Shown here: positions 1 to 8,778 of the stretch, one piece after another
Layout of the letters: every line of letters starts with the position of its first letter
How positions within the stretch are numbered: the first letter of the stretch is position 1
Assembly (NCBI RefSeq): GCF_014845115.1
Contig: NZ_NKUI01000041.1
Coordinates: forward strand, 1-64,000
DNA length: 64,000 nt
Source: Methylorubrum zatmanii
Lineage (GTDB): Bacteria; Pseudomonadota; Alphaproteobacteria; Rhizobiales; Beijerinckiaceae
Direction of reading: 5' to 3'
The notes under the pieces: generated by a model
Databases searched by the model: none
What the model saw: the letters and a program-made list of their open reading frames with translations, nothing else
What the model was told of the DNA's origin: nothing
Position numbers and translations under genes: made by a program

Positions 1-823
1 AGGGCCGGTCGTCGCGCACCACCGTCCAGAGCCGGCCCGTGCGGGTCTTGCCCTTGGCCAGGACCGGCACCGGCGTATCGTCGAGATGCAGGCGCTCGGC
101 TCCCCGGACATGGGCCTCGATCCGGGCGACCAGGGGCGACAGGGCGGTGGTGACGGCCCCGACCCAGCCGGCGAGCGTCGAGACGTCGATCGGTACGCCC
201 TCGTGGGCGAAGCGCTGGCTCTGGCGGTGCAGCGGCAGGTGAAGGCCGAACTTGGCCATCATCACCTCGGCCAGGAGGTTCGGCCCAGCCCGGCCCCGCG
301 GGATCGGATGGAAGGGAGCCGGATTCTGCGCGAGGGTCTCACAGTCGCGGCAGGAGAAGCGCTCGCGCACGTGCTGGATCACCACCCAGCGGGCCGGGAT
401 CCGCTCCAGGGTCTCGGTGCTGTCCTCGCCGATCGGGCGAAGCCGCGTCCCGCCGCAGCAGGCGCAGGTGGTCGGTCCGGGATGGACGACGCGCTCGCGC
501 GGCAGATGTTCGGGCAGGGGCCGGCGGGCGGGCTTGCGCCGGGAGAACGCCGTGGTGGCACCCGCTTCGGGCTCGGCCGTCGCCTGCGCCTCGGTCTCGG
601 CCAGGGTCTCCTCCAGATCCTCCAGCGTGAGTTCGAGCTGATCGATCCGGGCACTGCGTTCCGAGGAGGCCCCGAAGCGTTCCCGTCGCAGCCGGGCGAC
701 CTCCAGCTTCAGCCGTTCGACCGCGATCTCGGACACGAGCCGCGCCGCGCGCTCGGCCAGGATCATGGCGTGGGCGGCAGCGAGATCGGTGGGAAGCGGC
801 GGGGGCTCGGGCGCGTTCGGCAC
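1..823 (-). CDS. tnpC: IS66 family transposase TnpC, C-terminal part outside window
   Basis: This is the DDE transposase of the IS66 element; about 274 codons of a protein that normally has some 500-550 residues are visible. I read the minus strand from a GTG at 823; an in-frame ATG lies at 766. The N-terminal part is a leucine/arginine-rich coiled coil, followed by a zinc-binding region (TTCACCGGT and FSCRDCE) and an LHLDDTPVPVLA segment that fits the first catalytic aspartate of IS66 transposases. It starts 45 bases after tnpB ends. No stop codon or frameshift is seen in the visible part, so it may be intact. Confidence 0.85.
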   Translation of the reverse strand, partial: MPNAPEPPPLPTDLAAAHAMILAERAARLVSEIAVERLKLEVARLRRERFGASSERSARIDQLELTLEDLEETLAETEAQATAEPEAGATTAFSRRKPARRPLPEHLPRERVVHPGPTTCACCGGTRLRPIGEDSTETLERIPARWVVIQHVRERFSCRDCETLAQNPAPFHPIPRGRAGPNLLAEVMMAKFGLHLPLHRQSQRFAHEGVPIDVSTLAGWVGAVTTALSPLVARIEAHVRGAERLHLDDTPVPVLAKGKTRTGRLWTVVRDDRP

Positions 824-868
824 GCCTTAGAGAAGAGCATATCGCTCAGCCTTTGTAACGCGTTATCC

Positions 869-1216
869 TCAGCCGACCGCACCAGGACGCCACGTCTCCT
901 GCGGCATGCGCCAATCGATGCCCGAGAGCAGGTAACCGAGCTGCGCCGTCGAGATCGTCACGGCTCCATCCGCCACCGAGGGCCACAGGAAGCGGCCGCG
1001 GTCGAGCCGCTTGGTGTAGAGGCACGCGCCCTGGCCATCGTGCCAGATCACCTTGATCAGGTCGCCGCGCCGGCCGCGGAACACGAACAGGTGCCCGCCA
1101 TGGGGATCGCGCTTCAGCGTCTCCTGGACGATCAGCCCCAGGCTGGAGAAGCCTTTGCGCATGTCGGTGTGGCCGGTGGCCAGCCAGACCCGGACGTTGG
1201 CCGGCAGCGGGATCAT
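869..1216 (-). CDS. tnpB: IS66 family accessory protein TnpB (Orf2)
   Basis: The 115-residue protein has the IS66 Orf2 signature: an HTDMRKGFSSL segment near residue 16, then FRGRRGDLIKVIWHDGQG and CLYTKRLDRGRFLWP. The length is typical of the family. Orf2 is needed for transposition of IS66 elements, but its biochemical role is not established. Its ATG overlaps the tnpA stop (ATGA), as expected for translational coupling inside the element. Confidence 0.9.
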   Translation of the reverse strand: MIPLPANVRVWLATGHTDMRKGFSSLGLIVQETLKRDPHGGHLFVFRGRRGDLIKVIWHDGQGACLYTKRLDRGRFLWPSVADGAVTISTAQLGYLLSGIDWRMPQETWRPGAVG

Positions 1217-1626
1217 CGGCCCTCCAGGGCATCGAGCACCCGACGCAGCGCCGCCGCATCGACGTCCCGGTCGACCTTGAGACGCCGACCACCGCCGAGA
1301 TCGATCTCCATGATCCCCGTCTTGCGCCGCGCTCGACGGGGCTGGCCCGCAACACTCGGATCATCCGGCTGCAGGGCCGGAACTGCCGGCGACGGCTCCA
1401 GGGTGATCGCGACGGGCACGAAGACCGGGGCCTGCCCGTCCCCGCCCAAACGGCCTTGCCGAGCTTGGCGTCGCCAGGTGAACAGCAGACCTTGGGCGAT
1501 CCCGTGCCGGCGCGCCACCGAGCACACCGACACGCCAGCCTCGTACGAGGCTTCGACGATCCGCGCCTTGTCCTCGAACGACCAGCGCCGCCGCCGTTCG
1601 ACCCCCTCCAGTACCTCAACCCGCAT
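1213..1626 (-). CDS. tnpA: IS66 family helix-turn-helix protein TnpA (Orf1)
   Basis: The 137-residue protein begins with an IS3/IS66-type helix-turn-helix (RRWSFEDKARIVEAS, then VCSVARRHGIAQGLLFTWRR, about residues 12-52). This matches the Orf1 DNA-binding protein of IS66 elements. The C-terminal half is a less conserved alanine- and proline-rich region. It is the first gene of the element and overlaps tnpB by four bases. Confidence 0.88.
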   Translation of the reverse strand: MRVEVLEGVERRRRWSFEDKARIVEASYEAGVSVCSVARRHGIAQGLLFTWRRQARQGRLGGDGQAPVFVPVAITLEPSPAVPALQPDDPSVAGQPRRARRKTGIMEIDLGGGRRLKVDRDVDAAALRRVLDALEGR

Positions 1627-1788
1627 CGCCCCGACCCGCTGACCTTAACGCCAGCATTAAAGTCAGGCTTCAGCCGGGTGCGCGACGCCGTCCAGCCCGG
1701 CCATCACCGGACGCATACCCCGAGGACGCACCGCTTCCCCTTCGGTCGCGACGGCGCAGCGGGAGTTTTGTGAAAGACACTTCGCCGT

Positions 1789-2004
1789 TCAATTCAGGAA
1801 ATTGCGGGCGCCGTCCGGATCGGCCAAGCCTGCCTGCGGGCTGTAGGGCAGCGAGGCGATCAGCAGGATCAGCAGCAGCGCCACGGTCGCGCAGGCCAGG
1901 GCCGCGCCCAGCCTCTGGGGGTCGAACCGACGGCTGCCGATCACCGCGCAGCCCAGCGTGAAAGCTGCCGCTTCGGCAATGGGTATCAAATGTGGGATGG
2001 TCAT
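1789..2004 (-). CDS. small hypothetical membrane protein
   Basis: A 71-residue ORF starts at an ATG preceded by GAGGAC. It has two hydrophobic stretches (about residues 4-20 and 29-46) separated by a short positively charged loop, so a two-pass membrane protein is plausible. I recognise no family. It lies between the IS66 end and the region upstream of the next gene, in a degraded neighbourhood, so it could also be a remnant. A longer reading of the same frame upstream to 2157 looks non-coding. Confidence 0.4.
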   Translation of the reverse strand: MTIPHLIPIAEAAAFTLGCAVIGSRRFDPQRLGAALACATVALLLILLIASLPYSPQAGLADPDGARNFLN

Positions 2005-2311
2005 CGATCCGTCTTGTCCTCGGTCGCAGGGGGCGTGCGGGCACATCTCTGGAAAAGTGGCACTCCGTTCGCTGCAGGAGTTTAACGGCAAGCACGCGGC
2101 TTCGCTCCCGGAATACATCTGAGAGGACGGACGAGCCGGAAAAAAAGTCCGCCTCAAGGCATCGAAGACGGAAGCTTGGCCATTTCAAGCGATGCCTCTT
2201 CTTCAAAATCTCGAACGCCGTTGCTCAAGGACCGGCCAATAGCACCGTGCCCGGCGAGGCCCGTGACATCCATGTAACGAGCATTTAACCCGTTCCTTGC
2301 ATCTATAGCGC
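2005..2311. other. intergenic region without a recognisable gene
   Basis: These 307 bases separate the small minus-strand ORF from the gene starting at 2312. Open frames here give arginine/serine-rich peptides without family features, and I do not call them. A TATAGC hexamer lies a few bases before the 2312 ATG and could be a -10 box; if so, the internal ATG at 2366 would be the more likely start of that gene. Confidence 0.4.
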
Positions 2312-2668
2312 ATGGCGTGTTCAGATGTGAGTGGTGGCTCGGGCGCGATAACTGCGAACGCGGTGATGCTCCCGGTTGCCTTGCTCGCCGCAACCCTGAT
2401 CGGCGCCCTCTGGTTCAACGGCCCGGTCGCCGCGCCCGACAGGCCGGTCGCTGTCCTGTTTCCGCCCTGGTGGAGTGAGGAGCGGACCCTGGGCGCGGCG
2501 GCCGACGCGGGCGGGGCCGTCCTGGGTCTCGGCCGCCTGTCGGGCCTCGTCGTCACTCAATCCTCTGATCCCGGCTTCCCCGAACGCCTTCGGGCGGCCG
2601 GGGCCCTCATTCTGTTCGATCCGAGAGGCTTCGGCCTCTGCACGCCTTCCCGAGAGCGACTACGATGA
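2312..2668 (+). CDS. hypothetical protein with N-terminal membrane segment
   Basis: The 118-residue ORF carries a hydrophobic segment (about residues 16-36) ending in LIGALWFNGP, followed by a small alpha/beta-looking region (VAVLFPPWWSEERTL, then GLVVTQSSDPGFPERLRAAGALILFDP). The rest would lie on the periplasmic side. An alternative start is ATG 2366, directly before the hydrophobic stretch. Its TGA overlaps the ATG of the following chemotaxis receptor (ATGA at 2665-2668), which supports both reading frames. I recognise no function. Confidence 0.55.
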   Translation: MACSDVSGGSGAITANAVMLPVALLAATLIGALWFNGPVAAPDRPVAVLFPPWWSEERTLGAAADAGGAVLGLGRLSGLVVTQSSDPGFPERLRAAGALILFDPRGFGLCTPSRERLR

Positions 2669-4136
2669 CATCCGCCCCCCTGCGCGATCTCGATGGCCTG
2701 CGCCGCTCGGTCGGTCGTGGCCTGATCGCGCTGCTCTGGCTGCACGTTCCGTTCAATGCCGGCGTGGCCTGCGCCGTGGGGAATCCGATCGTGCCGCAGG
2801 TCATCCTGGGCCTGATTCTGGCCGTGGCGGCGACCGCGACCCGGCGGCTGCACGGGGACGGCCTGCGACGCGCCTCACCGTGGCGGTGGCGGTGATCGGC
2901 ACGGTATCGCTGCTGCTCAAAGCGGCGGAGGGACATGCTTGGCAGCTCGATCTGCATATGTATTTCTTCGCCGCCTTGGCGGTGTTGTCGGCCTATTGCG
3001 ACTGGCGGGTGCTGCTCACCGCGGCCGGGACGATCGCTTTGCATCACCTCGGCCTGAACCTGCTCCTTCCCGCCGCCGTCTATCCCGACGGAGCCAATCT
3101 CAGCCGGGTCGTGCTCCATGCGGTGATCGTGGTGGTCGAGACCGCGGTGCTAGTATGGCTCAGCCTGCAGCTCGCCTCGCTCTTCACGGTCTCGTCCCGC
3201 TCGGTCGCGGCCGCCGAAGCCGCCCGTGCCGCCGAGAACGAGGCGCATGCCCGCCAGAGCGCGGCCGAGTCGGAGGCGCGCGCCGCCCGCCGCCGGACCG
3301 CAACCGATCTGGCCGAACGCTTCGAGAGCAGCGTGGACCGTTTGGTGCAACAGGCGGCCGGGTCCGCCAACCGGGTGCGGATCGCCTCTCAGGAACTCTC
3401 CGCCGCCGCCGGCGCCGCCGCCCAGCAGACCAGTGTCCTGTTCTCGGCCTCGCAGGAGACTGCCGCCGACGTTCAAGGCGTCGCCGCCGCCGCCAGCACG
3501 CTCTCCGCCACGGCGCATGAGATCGGCAGCCACATGGCGCGGGCCGCCGAGGTGGCGGGCCGGGCTGCGCAGGAAGCGGGGCAGACCAACGACACCATGC
3601 GCGCCCTGGCCGAGGCCGTCCAGCGCATCAATCAGATCGTCCTCCTGATCGGTACCATCGCCGAGCAGACCAATTTGCTGGCCCTGAATGCCACCATCGA
3701 AGCCTCGCGGGCCGGCGCGGCGGGACGCGGCTTCGGCGTCGTGGCGGGTGAGGTCAAGGCGCTCGCGACCCGCACCGCCCGCGCCACGCAGGAGATCGAG
3801 GCGCAGATTCTCGCCGTTCAGCAGCAGACGGGGCAGGCCGTCGCCGCCATTGACCGGATCGGCGTGACGATCGAGGAACTCGGCAGCATCACGCGCTCGG
3901 TGGCCGACGCCGTCGAGGGCCAAGTGAGAACCACCGACGACATCGCCGGCAATGCCGGCCGCGCGGCCCTGCGCACCGAGGCCGTCTCCGGCAATCTCGA
4001 CGGCCTCGCCCGCGCGGCCGAGATCCCCGGCACCGCCGCCACCGCCGGCCTCGACGCCGCCGAGCATCTCGCGGGGGAGTGCGACATCCTCGCCGACACC
4101 GTCCGCACCTTCGTCGCCACGCTCAGGGCTGCCTGA
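2665..4136 (+). pseudogene. methyl-accepting chemotaxis protein, frameshifted
   Basis: The gene starts at ATG 2665 and reads in one frame to a TGA at 2893-2895. From about 2861-2870 the homologous continuation (TRLTVAVAVIGTVSLLL) is in another frame and runs to 4136. The interval is one base short of 491 codons, so adding one base near GGCCTGCGACGC restores a single protein of about 490 residues. That protein would have an N-terminal multi-pass membrane region (to about residue 175), a coiled coil, and a signalling domain with the conserved hairpin tip EQTNLLALNATIEASRAG. No HAMP domain is evident. It would act in chemotaxis through CheA/CheW. Either it is a recent pseudogene or the base was lost in sequencing. 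Confidence 0.8.
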
Positions 4137-4257
4137 AGCCCAGGTCAGGCCTCTACCTCTGCCACGGGCCCTCTTGGCAGAGATCGATTTGCGCGTTTGA
4201 TGGGCAGAGCCGCCAATCGACGGCATCGCTGACGCTGCGAATCGATGAAGGGACGGC

Positions 4258-7212
4258 ATGGGCAGGCGCGATAAGGGGCAGATTGCCCATGACGGCACCG
4301 CTTCCCTGATCCAGCGGCTGGTGCAGGCCCCGCCCCTGTCCGACCCGGAAACGGCACGGCGGCGTCTCGGCGAGATCGCCGACGCCTTGCCCGAAGCCCT
4401 GCGCGAGGGACCGGCCGCCGACCTCCTGCTGGCGCTTGCCGACCACTCCACCTTCCTCTGGTCCCTGGCCTCCCGCGATCCGAACCGCCTCGCCCGGCTG
4501 TTTCAGGAGGCGCCGGAGGCCGCCGATGCCCGGCTGATCGCGAGCCAGCGGGCGGCCGGCCGGGGCGGGGAGGGCGCCGCGCCCGATCTCGACGCGGTTG
4601 GCAAACTCCTGCGCCGGAACCGGGCCGAGCACGCCCTGCTGGTCGCCCTCGCGGATATCGGCGGGCTCTGGCCGCTGGAGCGGGTGACCGCCGCGCTGTC
4701 CGACTTCGCCGACGCCTCCGTCGCGGCGGCGGTCGATGCCATGCTCCTGCAGGCGGCCTCCGCCGGCCGCTTCCATCCAGTGGAGAGGGAGGATCCCCAG
4801 GCCGGGTCCGGCCTCGTGGTGCTGGGGCTCGGCAAGCTCGGCGGGCGCGAGCTCAACTATTCGAGCGACATCGACCTGATCGTCTTCTTCGATCCCGAGG
4901 TCGCACCGCTGAAGGAGGGGCTGGAGCCGACGCCGTTCTTCACCAAGCTCGCGCAAGGGGTCGCCAAGCTGCTGCAGGAGCGCACCCGCGATGGCTATGT
5001 CCACCGAGTCGACTATCGGCTGCGCCCCGATCCCGGTTCGACCCCCACGGCCATGAACCTCGCCTCGGCCTACGTCTATTACGAGACCACCGGCCAGAAC
5101 TGGGAGCGGGCGGCCTTCATCAAGGCGCGGGCCATCGCCGGCGACATCCCGGCCGGCGAACGCTTCCTGGCCGACCTGACGCCCTTCATCTGGCGCAAGT
5201 ATTTCGACTTCGCGGCGATTGCCGACGTGCACGCCATGAAGCGCCAGATCCACGCCGTGCGCGGGCACGAGGCGCTGGCGGTGGCCGGCCACGACATCAA
5301 GCTCGGACGCGGCGGCATCCGCGAGATCGAGTTCTTCGTGCAGACCCAGCAGCTGGTCTTCGGCGGCCGCCGGCCGAGCCTGCGCGGGCGCTCCACCGTA
5401 CCGATGCTGGCGAGCCTGCACGAGGACGGTTGGATCTCCGCCGAGGCGCGGGACGAGCTGAGCGCGGCCTATGCCTTCCTCCGCACGGTCGAGCACCGCC
5501 TGCAGATGGTGCGCGACGAGCAGACCCAGCGCCTGCCGACCGACCGGGCCGAGCTGGAAGACTTCGCGCGGTTCGCCGGCTTCCCGGACCTCGCCGGTTT
5601 CGAGGCGGCCCTGCTCGGCCATGCCCGCCGGGTGCAGGCCCATTACGCCCTGCTGTTCGAGGCCGGGCCCGATCTCTCCTCGGAGGTCGGCGATCTCGTC
5701 TTCAGTGGCGCCGCCGACGATCCGTCCACGCTCGCCACCCTGCGCAGGCTCGGCTTCCGCGATCCCGAGCGCGTCTCCGACACCGTGCGCGGCTGGCATT
5801 TCGGCCGGCGCGCGGCCGTGCGCAGCGCCCGTGCCCGCGAGGTGCTGACCGAACTCGTGCCGGCCCTGCTCCAGGCACTCGCTGGCACGCCGGACCCGGA
5901 TGCGGCCCTGGCCAATCTCGACCGCGCCTTCGGCCGTATGCCGGCGGCGGTGGAGCTTCTGACGATCCTGCGCGAGCACGAGCAGCTGCGGCTGCTCTTC
6001 GCCGACCTGCTCGGCAGCGCGCCGCGTCTTGCGGGCACCGTCGCCTTCTCGCCCCACGTGCTCGACGCGGTGATCGATCCCGAATTCGTCGACCCTGCCG
6101 TCGATCCCCCTGCCATCGCCGCGCATTACCGCGCCTTGCTCGGCAAGCCCGACAGCCACGAGATCTTCCTCGACCGCAGCCGCGACGCCGCCCGGCAATT
6201 GCGCTTCCTGGCCGGGGCGCGGCTGCTCTCCGGCATCCTGACGCCGCGCGCGGCGGGCGAAGCCTTCTCGGCCATCGCCGACGCCGCCGTCGCCACGGCA
6301 CTGGAGGCGACCTCCCGCGCGTTCTTCACGGATCACGGCGCGGTTCCGCGGGGGCGCATGGTCGTGCTCGGCTACGGTCGCCTCGGCTCGCGCCAACTGA
6401 CGGCCGAATCCGATCTCGACCTCGTCGTGCTCTACGATTTCGACCCGGAGAACCGCATCAGCGCCGGGCCGAAGCCCCTCGATGCCGCTGTCGCCTATAA
6501 CCGGCTGACCCAGCGCCTCGTCGCGGCCCTGACCGCGCCGACCCGGCGCGGCCTGCTCTACGAGGTGGATCTGCGCCTGCGACCCGGCGGTGGCCAGGGA
6601 GCGGTGGCGACGCAGTTTCGCAGCTTCCGCGCCTATCAGCGGGAAGACGCCGACCTGTGGGAGCATATGGCGCTCACCCGCGCCCGCGTGATCGCCGGAG
6701 ACCCGAGCCTCGCCGCGGAGGCTCAGGAGACGATCCGTAGCGCCCTGATGCAAGCACGAGACTGGGAGACGGTGCGCCGTTCCGTCCGCGAGATGCGCGC
6801 CACGGTCGAGCGGGAGAAGGGCGATCACGGCCCCCTCGACCTGAAGCTCAGCCCCGGCGGGCTGCTCGACCTCGACTTCCTGGCCCAGGCCATGGTTCTC
6901 GGCCACGCTCGGACCCATCCCGGCCTGATCGGCCGCGACGCGGCGGAGGTGTTCGCCCAGGCGGCGGAGGCGGGCCTGATCGAGGCCGACGAGGCGGAGC
7001 GTTTGGGGAGTGCCTACCGCCACCTCGACGACGGGCATCAGTGGCAGCGCCTGATGGTCGAGGGGGACCCGACAGAAGCCTCTGCCGTCGCCCTGGCCCG
7101 ACTTGCGCGCGCCGCGAACCTGCCCGACGCGAAGGCGCTCACCGCCCGCCTCGACGAGGAGCGGCGGACGGTGCGCGCACTCTTCGACCGCCGGCTCGGC
7201 ACACCGGATTAG
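4258..7212 (+). CDS. glnE: bifunctional glutamine synthetase adenylyltransferase / adenylyl-removing enzyme
   Basis: The 984-residue protein adenylylates and deadenylylates glutamine synthetase in response to PII, controlling nitrogen assimilation. Two nucleotidyltransferase domains are visible. The N-terminal one has GLGKLGGRELNYSSDIDLI near residues 188-207 (adenylyl removase half). The C-terminal one has VVLGYGRLGSRQLTAESDLD near residues 701-720 (adenylyltransferase half). Both keep the paired acidic residues of the catalytic site. Length is normal for GlnE. The ATG is preceded by GAAGGGA. It stands alone between the broken receptor and the exonuclease gene, with no PII gene nearby. Confidence 0.97.
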   Translation: MGRRDKGQIAHDGTASLIQRLVQAPPLSDPETARRRLGEIADALPEALREGPAADLLLALADHSTFLWSLASRDPNRLARLFQEAPEAADARLIASQRAAGRGGEGAAPDLDAVGKLLRRNRAEHALLVALADIGGLWPLERVTAALSDFADASVAAAVDAMLLQAASAGRFHPVEREDPQAGSGLVVLGLGKLGGRELNYSSDIDLIVFFDPEVAPLKEGLEPTPFFTKLAQGVAKLLQERTRDGYVHRVDYRLRPDPGSTPTAMNLASAYVYYETTGQNWERAAFIKARAIAGDIPAGERFLADLTPFIWRKYFDFAAIADVHAMKRQIHAVRGHEALAVAGHDIKLGRGGIREIEFFVQTQQLVFGGRRPSLRGRSTVPMLASLHEDGWISAEARDELSAAYAFLRTVEHRLQMVRDEQTQRLPTDRAELEDFARFAGFPDLAGFEAALLGHARRVQAHYALLFEAGPDLSSEVGDLVFSGAADDPSTLATLRRLGFRDPERVSDTVRGWHFGRRAAVRSARAREVLTELVPALLQALAGTPDPDAALANLDRAFGRMPAAVELLTILREHEQLRLLFADLLGSAPRLAGTVAFSPHVLDAVIDPEFVDPAVDPPAIAAHYRALLGKPDSHEIFLDRSRDAARQLRFLAGARLLSGILTPRAAGEAFSAIADAAVATALEATSRAFFTDHGAVPRGRMVVLGYGRLGSRQLTAESDLDLVVLYDFDPENRISAGPKPLDAAVAYNRLTQRLVAALTAPTRRGLLYEVDLRLRPGGGQGAVATQFRSFRAYQREDADLWEHMALTRARVIAGDPSLAAEAQETIRSALMQARDWETVRRSVREMRATVEREKGDHGPLDLKLSPGGLLDLDFLAQAMVLGHARTHPGLIGRDAAEVFAQAAEAGLIEADEAERLGSAYRHLDDGHQWQRLMVEGDPTEASAVALARLARAANLPDAKALTARLDEERRTVRALFDRRLGTPD

Positions 7213-7392
7213 GTGTATGGTCCCGGCACGACCTGCCGTTCGGTGCGCGGCATGGCGGTGGGAACGCGGCCGATGCCGCTGGCCTGATCGCCGCACTCCC
7301 GTCGCCTCGACCCGGCCGCGACTTTTGCGGGATGAGTTGCCTGCGCGGGAACGGGTTGCAGGATGGGAGGGCCGCCCCCTAATCTGACGTCC

Positions 7393-8286
7393 ATGAGCGT
7401 CGTCGCGATCGATTTCGAGACCGCCAACGAGCGGCGCGACAGCGCCTGCGCGGTCGGGCTCGCCTGGATCGAGGGGGGCCGCGTGGTGCGGCGCGAATCC
7501 CGTCTGATCCGCCCGCCGCAGATGCGGTTTTCCCCCGGCAACATCCGCATCCACGGCATCCTGCCGGCGGATGTGCGCGACGCGCCGAGCTTCCCCGAAG
7601 TCTTCGCCGAATTCGCGCCGGACCTCGGCGGCCGGCTGCTGCTCGCCCACAATGCCGGCTTCGACATGGGCGTGCTCGCCGCCTCGCTCACGGCCTGGGG
7701 CGAGCCGGTGCCGGAGATGATGGGCCATTGCACGCTGCAGATCGCCCGGCGCATCTTTCCCGATCCGGCCGGCCACGGCCTCGCGAAGGTCGCCGCGCGC
7801 CTCGGGATCCGCTTCGAGCACCACGATGCGGGCGAGGATGCCTATGCCTGCGCCGAGATCGCCCTCGCCGCCCTGCGCGAGACCGGCGCGACCGACATTG
7901 CCGACCTCGCCCGCGGCCTCGGCCTGACGCCGATTCAAGCCGCCGCGACGCCGCGACGGGACTTCACCCGCTCCACCTCCGCCCGGGCCATCAGGGCCTC
8001 CGGCATCGTCGATCGTCGTCCGAAGGGGGAGCTGCGCTTCGCCATGCGCGGCAGCACCGGCAACCGCTACGTTCTCGCGTTCGAGGAACAGGCGGACGGC
8101 CCTTATCTGCGCTGTTCCTGCCCGGCCGGCACGCACCGTCGCCGCTGCCGCCACGTCGATGCGCTGGTCGAGGGGGACGTGACGGACCTCACCTCGAACA
8201 ATCTTGAGGATGTCGAGCGCCTGCGCCAACGTCTCGACGGCAAGAGCGTGGGCCCCCTCCGCGCGAAGGGCGTCGCGGCGGCGTGA
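7393..8286 (+). CDS. DnaQ-like 3'-5' exonuclease with C-terminal SWIM-type zinc motif
   Basis: Residues 1-165 form a DEDDh exonuclease: AIDFETAN (first D and E), HNAGFDMGVL (second D) and HHDAGEDAYACAE (H and last D). The family degrades DNA or RNA from 3' ends and includes proofreading subunits and RNases. The C-terminal part (about residues 195-275) is not typical: it has CSCPAGTHRRRCRH, a CxCx8CxH pattern matching the SWIM zinc finger. I chose the ATG at 7393, directly before the first exonuclease strand; an upstream in-frame ATG at 7363 adds only ten residues. The substrate is unknown. Confidence 0.82.
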   Translation: MSVVAIDFETANERRDSACAVGLAWIEGGRVVRRESRLIRPPQMRFSPGNIRIHGILPADVRDAPSFPEVFAEFAPDLGGRLLLAHNAGFDMGVLAASLTAWGEPVPEMMGHCTLQIARRIFPDPAGHGLAKVAARLGIRFEHHDAGEDAYACAEIALAALRETGATDIADLARGLGLTPIQAAATPRRDFTRSTSARAIRASGIVDRRPKGELRFAMRGSTGNRYVLAFEEQADGPYLRCSCPAGTHRRRCRHVDALVEGDVTDLTSNNLEDVERLRQRLDGKSVGPLRAKGVAAA

Positions 8287-8613
8287 AGAGCCGATTGAGA
8301 CGCGAACGCTATGGCCTCGCCCTCATCCCGATGCACCGGAACGCGGCCGATGCCGCGAAATCTCGCGAAGACCGGAGGGGTCATCAACACCCGCCGGTGC
8401 GGGCATCTCGGTGCCTGTTCGAGCAATCCGCTTCGGCAGCCATGACAGGCCTCATTGAGGCACTGCGCCAGCAGTCTCGAAGCAGCCCTCAACCCTTCTC
8501 CCGGCGGAGGAATCCCCTGGGATCGCCGGTTCCGGTGTGCTTCGAGGCCGATCTGTCGCTCGGCGCCTCAGCATGAGGATGGCAGGACTTGCCCAGCAAG
8601 TGAGTGGGAACAG

Positions 8614-8630
8614 GCTCTCACGATGAGAGC
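8614..8630. terminator. short hairpin, possible weak terminator
   Basis: The sequence gctctca-cga-tgagagc is a perfect 7-bp inverted repeat with a 3-base loop, followed by ttaaat. It lies between the 3' ends of the exonuclease gene and phoH. There is no proper T-run, so terminator activity is uncertain. Confidence 0.3.
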
Positions 8631-8743
8631 TTAAATCCGGTATGATTGCGACGATAGACTTTGGCTGAACAGCAAGCCCTGTTTCGCGGCTGATTGCCTG
8701 AACTTTGGGCGTACTCCGTCACCGCGTGCGTAACCCCAGGACT

Positions 8744-8772
8744 TGCGGCGGCGCCGGACCGGCACCGCCGCA
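8744..8772 (-). terminator. GC-rich hairpin downstream of phoH
   Basis: An 8-bp outer stem (tgcggcgg with ccgccgca) encloses an inner gccgg-a-ccggc stem, separated by one mismatch. It starts seven bases after the phoH stop on the minus strand. No T-run follows, so it may be an RNA 3'-end structure rather than an efficient intrinsic terminator. Confidence 0.35.
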
Positions 8773-8778
8773 GGCGCC

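Larger units (their letters stand above)
1..1650 (-). mobile_element. IS66-family insertion sequence, truncated by window edge
   Basis: Three consecutive minus-strand genes in the order tnpA, tnpB, tnpC are the canonical IS66 gene set. The tnpA end lies near 1626; the tnpC end runs off the left edge of the window, so only one end of the element is here. A sequence resembling the inner part of IS66 termini (gctgaccttaac, 1638-1649) sits just upstream of tnpA. The far end is not visible, so the terminal inverted repeats and target duplication cannot be confirmed and the right boundary is approximate. Confidence 0.85.
8287..8778. other. 492-base intergenic region between convergent genes
   Basis: I find no convincing gene here. 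Open frames on both strands give low-complexity arginine/serine-rich peptides without a start context. The notable structures are a 7-bp stem hairpin at 8614-8630 and a GC-rich hairpin at 8744-8772 beside the phoH stop, both annotated separately. A small RNA cannot be excluded from sequence alone. Confidence 0.4.

Noticed and set aside
86-1642. 518-codon plus-strand frame across the IS66 element
   Set aside because: It runs antisense to three recognisable IS66 genes.
1638-1649. IS66 terminal inverted repeat
   Set aside because: Resembles IS66 ends, but the other end is outside the window, so the repeat cannot be verified; not listed as a separate feature.
1670-2206. 178-codon minus-strand frame between IS66 and the receptor
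   Set aside because: Arg-rich without domains; the shorter frame at 1789-2004 with membrane segments is more plausible.
4153-8229. 1358-codon open frame antisense to glnE and the exonuclease gene
   Set aside because: It is a shadow of high third-position GC; the translation is low-complexity Arg/Gly/Ala/Gln without domains, while the opposite strand encodes full-length conserved proteins.
8103-8492. 129-codon minus-strand frame at the 3' end of the exonuclease gene
   Set aside because: Mostly antisense to conserved exonuclease coding sequence; no ribosome binding site or family features.
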